Assembly (NCBI GenBank): GCA_963726005.1
Contig: CAVSAT010000001.1
Span: 62,001-126,000, forward strand
Length of the DNA: 64,000 nucleotides
Direction: 5' to 3'
Source of the DNA: Bog-473 sp963726005
Lineage (GTDB): Bacteria; Actinomycetota; Acidimicrobiia; Acidimicrobiales; RAAP-2
The position numbers and the translations under genes are program-made. Position 1 is the stretch's first letter. The number at the start of each line of letters is the position of its first letter. Below the pieces are notes generated by a model. The model did no database searches. It worked only from the letters and a program-made list of their open reading frames with translations, and was not told the DNA's origin. Positions 54,658 to 63,230 of this stretch are shown here, in pieces.

Positions 54658-55836
54658 TCATGCCTGGCCGTCCAATATGGGTCCCCTCGCAGCAGGCTCG
54701 GGATTTCCACCCATCATCTTGAGCATCATGGCGCCGCCGGTACGGAAGAACCGCCACACCAGTACGAGGCCGGCCACAATGAAGACGATGTTGAGGTAGG
54801 TCGTGTAGTCCCAACTGATCGTCGGGTTGAGTACCGTTGCGTTGCGGGTTTCGGGAATTAGGCCGGCCGCTCCGAAGATCAGCTCGACAGCGAAGCCGGC
54901 GAGGACCATCGTGACGTAAAAGGTCGCGAGTATGAAGAGCATCATCTTTGTCCCGTAGTACTTCCGGTAGATGACCAGAATCGGCAAGATGATCAAGTCG
55001 GCAAAGATGAAACTGATCACTCCACCGAAGCTGATGCCGCCGTTCCAAAGCACCGCCGCCAAGGGCACGTTCCCGATGGAGCACACGAAGGCGAAGATCG
55101 AGATCACCGGCCCGAGCAGCGGGCCCCAGATTTTTGCCAGGAGCGGATGTCCGGTGAGAAAGATGTGTTGCCAGAAGCTGTCGGGTACCCACGCGGCGAG
55201 AGCGCCAGCAATGAGAAGCCCTCCCACGACGTCGCGCAGCACCGCTGTCCATTCCATTACGAATACGTGGGAAACCGAAGTGAAACCCTCGGGTGATGAC
55301 AGGCGGGCGAGGAGGCTCCCCTCCGTCCGCACGCTCATGTCCATGGCGGCGTGGCCTTCCATGGAGCCGGCCAGTCCCTTGTCGGCTTGGTACTTTGCGA
55401 GCTCGACGAGCCGTCGACGGAGGAACAAGCGGAAGAGCAGGGCGATCAGGACAATCATGATCGGCCCCCCGACGAACTCGGCCGCGGTGAATTGCCATCC
55501 GAGCAAGAGCGCCATGATGATCCCGAGCTCGATCACGAGGTTGGTCGAGGCAATCTCGAAGACCATCACGGCGGTGAAGTCGGCCCCTTTGCGAAACAAG
55601 CTCCTGGCCAGCGCCACTGCGGCATAGGAGCACGACGAGCTGGCGATGCCCAATCCTGTTGCCGCCCCCAGTGCTTTTGGTGAGTCGTCACCGAGGAGAC
55701 GCTCGATGGTGGCCTTCCGAACGAGCGCTTGCACGATCGCCGACAGACCGAATCCCAAGACCAACGACCAGAGAATTTGCCAGGTCATCCCACCGGCCAC
55801 CGCCAGTGCATGACCGACTGCGTGGACAAATCTCAT
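54658..55836 (-). CDS. Permease, YraQ/ArsP-like (DUF318) family
   Basis: The 392-residue protein from ATG 55836 (an in-frame ATG exists at 55863) has at least eight hydrophobic segments and the family motifs LGIASSSCSYAAVALARSLF and AFVCSIGNVPLAAVLWNGG, followed by IIVADL-type FADLIILPIL. The Cys residues in the SSCS and VCS motifs are typical. YraQ/ArsP-type permeases include organoarsenical exporters and many of unknown substrate. It is convergent with ftsH and stands alone. A degenerate TAGAGCGCTCTA-like site lies about 395 bp upstream. Confidence 0.75.
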   Translation of the reverse strand: MRFVHAVGHALAVAGGMTWQILWSLVLGFGLSAIVQALVRKATIERLLGDDSPKALGAATGLGIASSSCSYAAVALARSLFRKGADFTAVMVFEIASTNLVIELGIIMALLLGWQFTAAEFVGGPIMIVLIALLFRLFLRRRLVELAKYQADKGLAGSMEGHAAMDMSVRTEGSLLARLSSPEGFTSVSHVFVMEWTAVLRDVVGGLLIAGALAAWVPDSFWQHIFLTGHPLLAKIWGPLLGPVISIFAFVCSIGNVPLAAVLWNGGISFGGVISFIFADLIILPILVIYRKYYGTKMMLFILATFYVTMVLAGFAVELIFGAAGLIPETRNATVLNPTISWDYTTYLNIVFIVAGLVLVWRFFRTGGAMMLKMMGGNPEPAARGPILDGQA

Positions 55837-55863
55837 TGCGGGGTCCTGTCCGAGGCAAGCCAA

Positions 55864-56372
55864 TCGAAACGTGGCAGTGCGGCCGGCTTGTGTTTCAAGG
55901 CCGCAAATCGTGAGCAGGCGTCCATCTGACCCTCGTCTTGCTTTTCGACACGACAGCCGTCTAAAAAGATGGCGGTCACTGCCGTTCCAACGTTACTGGA
56001 GGGCCCTTCTAGATCGGCTTTCGACCTTCTCGGCGAGTTCTCCACACGGTCGAGTACCGCAGCGTTACACCGCTTGCGCTCGGCGACCCGAACGAGTCAC
56101 CCTTCGAGCCTCACTGCCTTTTCGAAGGTCGCAACGTGGTTTTTCCCTGGTGATTTGGGATTGCTGACTCGCACGGTCGGTGCGCGCAAGCGGAAGACTG
56201 TGGGCGGTGCCGTCTCAGACTTCGTGCGGGTAGGCCGCTCTACTAGCTCCCAAATGCGGTCATGACCCGCTGCCCTTCAGGTCGGCAAAGCGCCCAATCG
56301 CGAGCGACGAAGGTCATGCGGTGTCTCTGCCACGCCACTGCATTGGGTGCAATCGGATTCTCCAGGACGCGC
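55864..56372. other. Intergenic region with a degenerate palindrome
   Basis: About 510 bp without supportable genes. The only feature seen is TAGGCCGCTCTA at 56231-56242, a degenerate copy of the palindromic core of R1-R3. Confidence 0.4.
56231..56242. repeat. Degenerate TAGAGCGCTCTA core
   Basis: TAGGCCGCTCTA, preceded by G as in R2 and R3, lies downstream of the second Ig/propeller gene and upstream of the permease. The following bases do not match the R1-R3 body. Confidence 0.3.
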
Positions 56373-58565
56373 TCACCAGCCTGTGGCAGCAATTATTGGA
56401 GCATTCAGATGTGCGGTAGCCATGCCGCCATAGTTGGGTGCGTCTCCATACGTCCTGACTGCGCCATTTGCCGCGGCCACCCAGTAGCCACCACCATCAG
56501 CCGTAGCGAAGATAGCGGTGGCCGGATCAATCCCGCCGACCCCAGTCGCAGTTCCGAAATATCTAGCGTCCCCGTAGCTGTACACGGACCCGTCAGCGAG
56601 GAGGATCCAATAGCCACCCCCGTCTGGGGCCCGAACGGCCGAAGTCACCGGCAACCCTTGGTTGCCAGGCGCGCCATAATAAGGAGCGTCGCCAAATGTG
56701 TAGACGTTGCCGGTGCTCGTCGCCAGCCAGTAGCCATTGCCAGAGGCGTCGGTCATCACCGCCACCGCTGACCCCTTGCACCCCCCAATACCCGGACAGG
56801 AGCCGGCGAAATGCGCATCACCGAAGGCGAAGACGCCGCCATCAGCGGCCACCATGAAGTAGCCGCCTCCATCGGAGGACGGAACCATCCCGACGATCGG
56901 CGCAGTCAGTTTCGGAACAGAGCCGGACGTACCGGCCGGGGCAAATCCCAGTCCAGGGAGCGAGCCGTAGAAGCCCGCATCACCGAAGGCAAAAACACCT
57001 CCATCCGACGCCACCAGCCAGTAGCCCCCCCGATCCGAAGTCGGCGTGATCCCGACCACCGGACGTTGCAGTCGGAGAGAGCCTGTCGAGCCGTGGAACT
57101 GTGCTGACCCGAATGCAAAGATCCCCCCGTCCGAACCAACGAGCCAGTAGCCGTGATCGGTTTGAGTCGTGATGTTCAGCGGCTGGGCGGAGGACAGGGA
57201 ACTCTGATAGTTGCCGTCACCGGGATAGTCCGCGGAGAGCGAATAGGCGCCAAGCGAAAGCTGGGTGTCACTCAACGTACAACTCCCGGTAGCTGTAGTT
57301 GGACTACTCGGCTTGAGTCTGATTGTGCAGACCGTGGTTCCCCCATTTTTCACAGCGACCGATCCCGTTGGCGACCCCGTAGTACCGGACGTCACCGCCG
57401 CCGAAATGTCGACCGAACTCTCGTTGGCGAAGGCCGCGGTGGATGACGACACGTTCAAGGTGGTCGAGCTCGTAGCTGGGAAGACGGAGAGGGGAACCGT
57501 TGTCGAGTCCACGGTGAAGTTGGCGTCGCCCGGATAGCTCACGGTCACGAAATATGGTGAATGGGAGGCCGGGAGCACGGTGGCAGACTCTATGTAGCAG
57601 GGATTCCCTCCTCCGTTCCCCGCGGAGCATGCGTTGGGGGCGACCAGGTTCACCCCGTTCGCACTGATCGTGAAGAACCCGGTCGGATTACCTCCGTTCC
57701 CTCCACCGACTCCCGTGATGAAGAAGTTGCCGTTTTCCGAACCATAGAAGGCATACCCCGGCACCGGGAAGGCTTGCATCTGTGTGGTCACTTGATCAAC
57801 CGTGAAGTCTTGGGGCGCCGACGAGGAGCCGCTGAAATTGATGTCACCTCCATAACTCGCGCTGAGCGAGTAGAGACCGGCATTCAACTGAGCGTTGTTG
57901 ATGAAGCAGTTCCCGCTCGATTGACCGGAGCCGTTTCCACCGAGAAATGCGGTGCATAGCAACGTTGCTGGTCCCGGAACGCCGGCGTACAGGTTGACGC
58001 TGCCCGAGGGAGAGAAATTCGACACTCCCGGTGCGGAAACTGTGACGTTCAGTGAGTTCTGGGATTCATTGCCATAGGTGACGGATGAACCGGGAGATGG
58101 AGATGTGATAACTGTATTCGTGGTCGCCTGATTCACCGTCTGGGTCAGCGAACCGGAAGCCGGAGCATAGGTCGAATCGCCGCCAAAGTCAGCCGTGATG
58201 CCATGAGTTCCAATGGACATCGAACCGGCGGACTCGCTGCACGATGCCGTGTACATCCCGACAGTGCCGGTACTCGTCAGGGCTTGTGCGTTGCAGCCTC
58301 CGATGTCGCCGCCGCCATCACGGAACTCGATGTTGTCACCGGTATCGAGGCTGCCCGAATCCGAGGTGGTCAGTGTGGCGGTGTACGTGACGCTCTGATC
58401 GTAGATGGATGGATTGACCGATGAGGACACGATGATGCTGACAGGCACACCTCCGGGTAGTGCGAATGCTGACGGGCACCATCCGAGCGTGACCAACAGC
58501 ACCGCGCCCGCGACCGCGGCCATCAGCCATGCCCAATTGGGCCGTCCTCTTGGCAGTGTTGTCAC
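56373..58565 (-). CDS. Secreted Ig-like repeat plus GYWLV-type propeller protein (copy 2)
   Basis: The 730-residue paralogue of the protein at 32464 has the same order. A signal peptide (WLMAAVAGAVLLVTLGWCPS) is followed by Ig-like repeats with TVNQATTNTVITSPSPGSSV and LSADYPGDGNYQSS. Then come six propeller repeats such as GYWLVASDGGVFAFGDAGFY. Long identical blocks run through both proteins, with most differences in the Ig-like part. The role is probably surface binding or adhesion. Coding orientation and downstream arrangement mirror copy 1. Confidence 0.8.
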   Translation of the reverse strand: MTTLPRGRPNWAWLMAAVAGAVLLVTLGWCPSAFALPGGVPVSIIVSSSVNPSIYDQSVTYTATLTTSDSGSLDTGDNIEFRDGGGDIGGCNAQALTSTGTVGMYTASCSESAGSMSIGTHGITADFGGDSTYAPASGSLTQTVNQATTNTVITSPSPGSSVTYGNESQNSLNVTVSAPGVSNFSPSGSVNLYAGVPGPATLLCTAFLGGNGSGQSSGNCFINNAQLNAGLYSLSASYGGDINFSGSSSAPQDFTVDQVTTQMQAFPVPGYAFYGSENGNFFITGVGGGNGGNPTGFFTISANGVNLVAPNACSAGNGGGNPCYIESATVLPASHSPYFVTVSYPGDANFTVDSTTVPLSVFPATSSTTLNVSSSTAAFANESSVDISAAVTSGTTGSPTGSVAVKNGGTTVCTIRLKPSSPTTATGSCTLSDTQLSLGAYSLSADYPGDGNYQSSLSSAQPLNITTQTDHGYWLVGSDGGIFAFGSAQFHGSTGSLRLQRPVVGITPTSDRGGYWLVASDGGVFAFGDAGFYGSLPGLGFAPAGTSGSVPKLTAPIVGMVPSSDGGGYFMVAADGGVFAFGDAHFAGSCPGIGGCKGSAVAVMTDASGNGYWLATSTGNVYTFGDAPYYGAPGNQGLPVTSAVRAPDGGGYWILLADGSVYSYGDARYFGTATGVGGIDPATAIFATADGGGYWVAAANGAVRTYGDAPNYGGMATAHLNAPIIAATGW

Positions 58566-58920
58566 TCGGTTTTCCTAACGTTGTGAAGATGTAGATATCG
58601 ACCCTTTCGGTTAAACCTTGAGAACGGCCGTTGCCACGCTGGAGAAGACACCAAAGGGCGACGAGGAGTCGTACCGTTCGGGTCGTTTCTCGTGACGTTC
58701 GTCGGCGGGACGTCACCGGGAGCCAAACCCAACGCCGAGGCCAGTCTCTCGCCGAACCAACAGAACGTTCTGGTATCCGACGGAAAGTCGAACCTCGGTG
58801 TGACTTCCACTCGGCATCCGTCTAGCGCTGGCCGGCTTCCATGACCGAACCTGACGAATGGCCACGCTCGGGCAGGCCGCCGGCTTCCTTCTCACCCGCA
58901 GGTGTAACTGGCGTCTCCCG
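58566..58920. other. Intergenic region without recognisable gene
   Basis: About 355 bp between the propeller protein start and the hydrolase stop. I see no gene, repeat or clear hairpin here. Confidence 0.4.
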
Positions 58921-60546
58921 CTAGCCGCCAACGCTCGACTGCGCCGCCTCCTGGTCGAGGGTCTGGGCGTCGGCCGGCAGCAAGTAGCCCTGCTTGACCT
59001 CGGCCGCCGTGGCCGCGTCCCACTTGTTCACGAAGGCGGTGTGCGTCGGGTACAGCGAGGTCAGCTTGGCCGCAGTGAACGGCACCGTGGTACCGAAGAT
59101 CCCGCACAGGGCCTGGCCCGAGACGGCCTTCGTGTTTGCTCCCGCACGGGTGTGGACCGGGGCCGGCCCCGGCTGGCCCACGCCAGAGAGCTTGGCGACC
59201 GGCGCGGCGACCTGCGCGGACCGGATCCCGCCCAGCGCATTGCCGTTGGCATCGTGGAGGAAGGCGCGCGGATTCGTCGGGTTCACCTCGAGGCGCTGCG
59301 ACTGGGGAGGGGCCTGCCCGGAGGTGACCCATGTGTTGACCGCGTTCACCGCTGCCCGCAGCTCGTAGCTGTGCGAGCCCGCGTTGATGGGCGCCGCGCA
59401 GTCGACGATGCCCGGAATGGGATCCTTCGGCGGATTGAGCATGGAGCTGAACGCCGACGCGTCGGCCGCCCCGTTCCCCGTGTCGTTCCGGCTGTAGAGC
59501 AGCCCGTAAGTGTCGTCGTGGGCGGTGCCCGCCGTCTCCCATTCTCGGATGTACGGGGTGGCAGGCTGTCGGGCGGCCAGGTAGCCGAGTCCAAGGAGAT
59601 CGGACTCCGTCTCGAACAGGAAGATGGGCACGTGGAGGTCGGTGCGGATGTACGTCGGCGTCGGGGTGGGGATGGTCAGCTGGGGTGACTGCGAGAGATC
59701 GGCGCCGTCGCCGCCTCGGCTGTAGACGAAGTAGGCGTCGTAGATGCCCGGTGAGACCGGTTGGACTGCGTTGATGTACGTGACGAGGCGGAACGCGGAC
59801 TGCGACTCCCCGAGCGCGATCACCCGCTGGGGCACCAGGCCGCCCAGGAGCTGGGACCCGTCAGCGTGCAGGGCCTCGCCGGCTTGCTCGTAGATGCTGT
59901 ACGAGAAGCTGTCGCCGGGGTGTTTCAGCGCTGCGTAACGCGCCTGCGTCTTGAGGCCGCCGAAGCCGTCCTTGCTGGCGATGGACCCGGCCTGGCCGTA
60001 AATGCCCCCCTCCTGGGCGTCGATCCCGATGAAGGCCATGCCCTGGCGGATCATCTGGATGTGGGCGTTCAGCCATGCCGCCGGCGCGTCGATGCCGCCG
60101 GTCACGTTCAGCCACTCCACGACGACGGTCCCGTCGAAGTGCGTGGGGTCGATCGGACGGTAGACCACGACCCGGGTGGTGTAGGGCGCGGTCGTCTGCG
60201 GAGTCACGTGCCACTTGCCGTCCTTCGTGAGGGGCTGGCTGCTCTTATAGGCGGTAGCGGTGCCCGAGAGGAAGAACTCTGACTGCTCGTAGCCGATCAC
60301 CGACGGGTTGAACGTCGTCGAGCCGAGGTACGAGATCCCGCTGCTCGGGAGGATCGGACCTTCGACCGTCGGCGTGGGTACTTGAGCGGAAGCTATGGCC
60401 GCGCCCTCGGCTCGTTGACTGGCGCTGGCGATCGACAGGGTCGTCGTCATGGCAAAAAGCACGGAGAACGTCACTGCCCACAGCGCTCGTGTGCGCGAGG
60501 CAGGGCCACTGTGGAGACGAGTGAAGATTGCTGTGAAGCGACTCAC
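58921..60546 (-). CDS. Secreted alpha/beta-hydrolase-domain protein (copy 1)
   Basis: The 541-residue protein has a signal peptide (ALWAVTFSVLFAMTTTLSIA) and the pattern of the large alpha/beta hydrolase domain family. Visible segments are RVVVYRPIDPTHFDGTVVVE, LNVTGGIDAPAAW, MAFIGIDAQEGGI, PGDSFSYSIYEQAGEAL, and a nucleophile elbow GESQSAFRLVTYINAV with Ser. Substrates of the family are largely unknown (esterase-like). A close paralogue is encoded at 61560. Both lie on the same strand with a TetR gene between them. Confidence 0.78.
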   Translation of the reverse strand: MSRFTAIFTRLHSGPASRTRALWAVTFSVLFAMTTTLSIASASQRAEGAAIASAQVPTPTVEGPILPSSGISYLGSTTFNPSVIGYEQSEFFLSGTATAYKSSQPLTKDGKWHVTPQTTAPYTTRVVVYRPIDPTHFDGTVVVEWLNVTGGIDAPAAWLNAHIQMIRQGMAFIGIDAQEGGIYGQAGSIASKDGFGGLKTQARYAALKHPGDSFSYSIYEQAGEALHADGSQLLGGLVPQRVIALGESQSAFRLVTYINAVQPVSPGIYDAYFVYSRGGDGADLSQSPQLTIPTPTPTYIRTDLHVPIFLFETESDLLGLGYLAARQPATPYIREWETAGTAHDDTYGLLYSRNDTGNGAADASAFSSMLNPPKDPIPGIVDCAAPINAGSHSYELRAAVNAVNTWVTSGQAPPQSQRLEVNPTNPRAFLHDANGNALGGIRSAQVAAPVAKLSGVGQPGPAPVHTRAGANTKAVSGQALCGIFGTTVPFTAAKLTSLYPTHTAFVNKWDAATAAEVKQGYLLPADAQTLDQEAAQSSVGG

Positions 60547-60653
60547 TGAACACCCCCGGATCTACGCCGTCTGGCGGTGGCACAGTGTGTCAATGATGGC
60601 GTGAGCTGTCAACGCGGGTTTCGTCGAGGTTCGATCTCGTCGATTTAGTCGAT

Positions 60654-61355
60654 CTAGGAGGACGTGGGCCTCGGGTGGGTGGAGCTGCCTATCTCTGGCG
60701 CGTCCACGGCATCTCCCGCTGCCGCCCACGTTCTGGGGTCGGTGCTGATCCCTCTTTCGAGAACAGCGAGGCTTTCGGAGATCGTGGACGCTAAGTCGCC
60801 ATCGTGGAGGAACCACTGCGTGTGAGCCGCCTGCACGACGCCCAGCGCCGCAGCCGCAAGCATCGTCGGTACCAGGGCTTCACTCGGCAATCCCAATCGA
60901 GAACCGAAGAACTCGGCGATCACCGGCTGAATTTTCAATTGAATGGCACCGACGACGCCCTTCATCACATTTGGATTGTCTGCGATCACGGCGATCCAGC
61001 GCCGAAGAACGATCGGGTCGACGGCCGAGAACTCTTGTTCGAGCGCGACGCGGAGCGAGCGCAACGGCGACTCGTCTACGGGCCGGGCCACCAGCGCCTC
61101 ACGGAGCATTTCGCTTCGTCTGACGATACGTAGCTGCAGCACGTCTTCTTTGGCGGCAAAGTAACGGTAGAAGGTGCGTACGGAGATCTGCGCTTCGGAG
61201 GCGATTTCTTCGACCGTGACATCGGCGAATCCACGCTGGTCGAACAGTCGGAGCGCAACTGCCTCCAGCTCCGACGTCATCATTTCCGAGCGTTTCGCCC
61301 GCAGCTGGAGCGAAAGCGACTGAGATTCGAAGTCAGGTCCTCTCGTCGGTGCCAT
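60654..61355 (-). CDS. TetR-family regulator between two hydrolase genes
   Basis: The 233-residue protein has a TetR DNA-binding domain (AVALRLFDQRGFADVTVEEI, then AQISVRTFYRYFAAKEDVLQ) and a helical ligand domain. It sits between the two secreted hydrolase paralogues, all transcribed in the same direction. Local control of both is likely, but no operator sequence shared by the two promoters was found. Confidence 0.85.
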   Translation of the reverse strand: MAPTRGPDFESQSLSLQLRAKRSEMMTSELEAVALRLFDQRGFADVTVEEIASEAQISVRTFYRYFAAKEDVLQLRIVRRSEMLREALVARPVDESPLRSLRVALEQEFSAVDPIVLRRWIAVIADNPNVMKGVVGAIQLKIQPVIAEFFGSRLGLPSEALVPTMLAAAALGVVQAAHTQWFLHDGDLASTISESLAVLERGISTDPRTWAAAGDAVDAPEIGSSTHPRPTSS

Positions 61356-61559
61356 CTTCCTTCAGTTCAGCGGGCTGTTAGCGAGTGATGCGGACGGCGC
61401 GGAGGCCGGGGGAACATAGTAGGACTTCAGCGGTCGGTGCCCGCGTGCGCTGAAGGGTACCGGGACCCGTGTGTGCTCACTGGTCGAGGGCATTGGGATG
61501 CGACCGGGCGTCTCCGAGAGCGCCAGCGTGTCATGACGCCTCCAGAAGTGTGAATCGAC

Positions 61560-63125
61560 TCAGCCATGTTTCCGTGCGACCTGCGAGATAACTGCGGAAC
61601 GCAAGAGCTCGACCGAATCGGCAGGAAGGAGGAAACCATGCGAGTGGTCCCTTTGAACCGCACGGGCCCAGGCCGACACGAACTGGCCGTGAGTCTTGTA
61701 GAGGCTGGCGACGTGGGCCGCGCTGTACGGCACGGTGGAACCGAAAAGGAAGCAGAAGCCCCCGCTGTTACCTTGACTGCCGAGTATGGCGATCGGCGCG
61801 TCCACCTGCGGAGTTCGCACGCCTCCGATGGCGTTTCCGTTTGCGTCAAGCTGGTACACCACCGGCGAGACATGGGTCGTTGCCAACGGCGGGGCCGGTG
61901 GAGGCGGCGTGCCGTCGACTACCCACCTGTTGAGCCAGAACACGGCGGCGTCGAGTGCCCAGTGCGTTCCACCGGTGTTGATGGGCACGGCGCAGGTGAA
62001 CCCACCTGCAGGCGTGCGCGTCGGGTTCTGCATCGCGGCCAGGTTGTCTACGGCGCCCTGACCGTTGCCGGTGTCGTTGGGACCGATGGCGAGACCGTAA
62101 TAGTCGTAGTGTGAGCTGCCTGCGACCTCCCAGAGTCGGAACCACTTTGGATTGCCGTAGTGCAGACGGTCCTTCAGGTTGCTGCTGTAGACGTCGGTTT
62201 CGGTCTCGAACTCGAGCACCGGAACGCCGAGGTCACTGCGGATCGTCGTCGGGTTCGGTGCCGAGTAACTGGTCTGCGGCGCTTGCGAGAGTGGAGCGCC
62301 GGTACCGAATTGGCTGTGCACGAGGAAACCCTGGAAGACATCTGCAATCGGCTGTACCGCATCGATGTACGTCATGAGGCGTCCGGCCGACTGCGACTCA
62401 CCGGCCGCAATCAACCTGTGGGGCCGCAAACCGCCGAGGATCAGTGCGGCGTCGTCGCGAACCGCCTGACCGCTCTGGGAGAAGATGTCGTAAGAGAAGC
62501 TGTCGCCTGGGTGCGAGAGCGACGAGTACTCGGCTGGATCGGTGGATTTCGCTGAGTCGACCCCGACCTGCTGGGCAGATACCCCCACCCAGGCGAAGCC
62601 GTCGCGGACCAGTTCGTTGTGGGACAGCGTCCAGTCCGGAGCGTCGTCCGTGCCGCCGCTCACATTGAGCCACTCGACCACGACTGTTCCGTTGAACCTC
62701 TTCGGATTGATCGGGCGGTAGACGGCTATCCGTGTCGTGTACGGCGCGCTCACGCCAGCCGTGATCTTCCACTTTCCGTCGTTCGTCAGGGGGCTCACAG
62801 GCACGTAGGAGTGGGCGGTGCCGGAGAGGAAGAACAGGGACTTCTGGTAGCCGACCCTGGAGAGGTCGAAACTCGTTCCATAAAGGGTCTTGTCAAAGGT
62901 GGAAGAACCGGCCGGGTGGGGCCCGGTGACGGTGACCCCCGGCGAGGTGGACGAGACACTCGTCCGTACCAAATGCTCAGGAGAAGCGGCCGAGGCGGAG
63001 CTCGGTGATCCTCCGCCTGCGACGAGAACAACGCTGACGCTCAGCGTTGCCGCGAAGCCGCGTGCCATACGCCGGTGGCCGCCCTTTCCACGGGCGACTG
63101 CGCCGACGATCACATCTGGCGTCAT
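61560..63125 (-). CDS. Secreted alpha/beta-hydrolase-domain protein (copy 2)
   Basis: From ATG 63125, behind AAGGGGGACGTC, the 521-residue protein has a signal peptide (MARGFAATLSVSVVLVAGGG region). The same family blocks as copy 1 follow: RIAVYRPINPKRFNGTVVVE, FAWVGVSAQQVGV, LSHPGDSFSYDIFSQSG, and the Ser elbow GESQSAGRLMTYIDAV. An upstream in-frame ATG (63224) would place 33 atypical residues before the signal sequence. A GTATGCC-N6-GGCATAC inverted repeat lies about 50 bp upstream. Confidence 0.78.
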   Translation of the reverse strand: MTPDVIVGAVARGKGGHRRMARGFAATLSVSVVLVAGGGSPSSASAASPEHLVRTSVSSTSPGVTVTGPHPAGSSTFDKTLYGTSFDLSRVGYQKSLFFLSGTAHSYVPVSPLTNDGKWKITAGVSAPYTTRIAVYRPINPKRFNGTVVVEWLNVSGGTDDAPDWTLSHNELVRDGFAWVGVSAQQVGVDSAKSTDPAEYSSLSHPGDSFSYDIFSQSGQAVRDDAALILGGLRPHRLIAAGESQSAGRLMTYIDAVQPIADVFQGFLVHSQFGTGAPLSQAPQTSYSAPNPTTIRSDLGVPVLEFETETDVYSSNLKDRLHYGNPKWFRLWEVAGSSHYDYYGLAIGPNDTGNGQGAVDNLAAMQNPTRTPAGGFTCAVPINTGGTHWALDAAVFWLNRWVVDGTPPPPAPPLATTHVSPVVYQLDANGNAIGGVRTPQVDAPIAILGSQGNSGGFCFLFGSTVPYSAAHVASLYKTHGQFVSAWARAVQRDHSHGFLLPADSVELLRSAVISQVARKHG

Positions 63126-63173
63126 GACGTCCCCCTTGGTCGGAACTGGACAGAAGATCGAAGTGATGGCGTT

Positions 63174-63193
63174 GTATGCCGAGTGTGGCATAC
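63174..63193. promoter_or_regulatory. Inverted repeat GTATGCC-N6-GGCATAC
   Basis: A perfect 7-bp inverted repeat with a 6-bp spacer lies upstream of the copy-2 hydrolase start at 63125. Its size suits a TetR-type operator, and a TetR gene is next downstream. No second copy was seen at the copy-1 promoter. Confidence 0.45.
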
Positions 63194-63230
63194 CCTGACA
63201 CAGACTGATATGGATCGTCGACACTGACCG

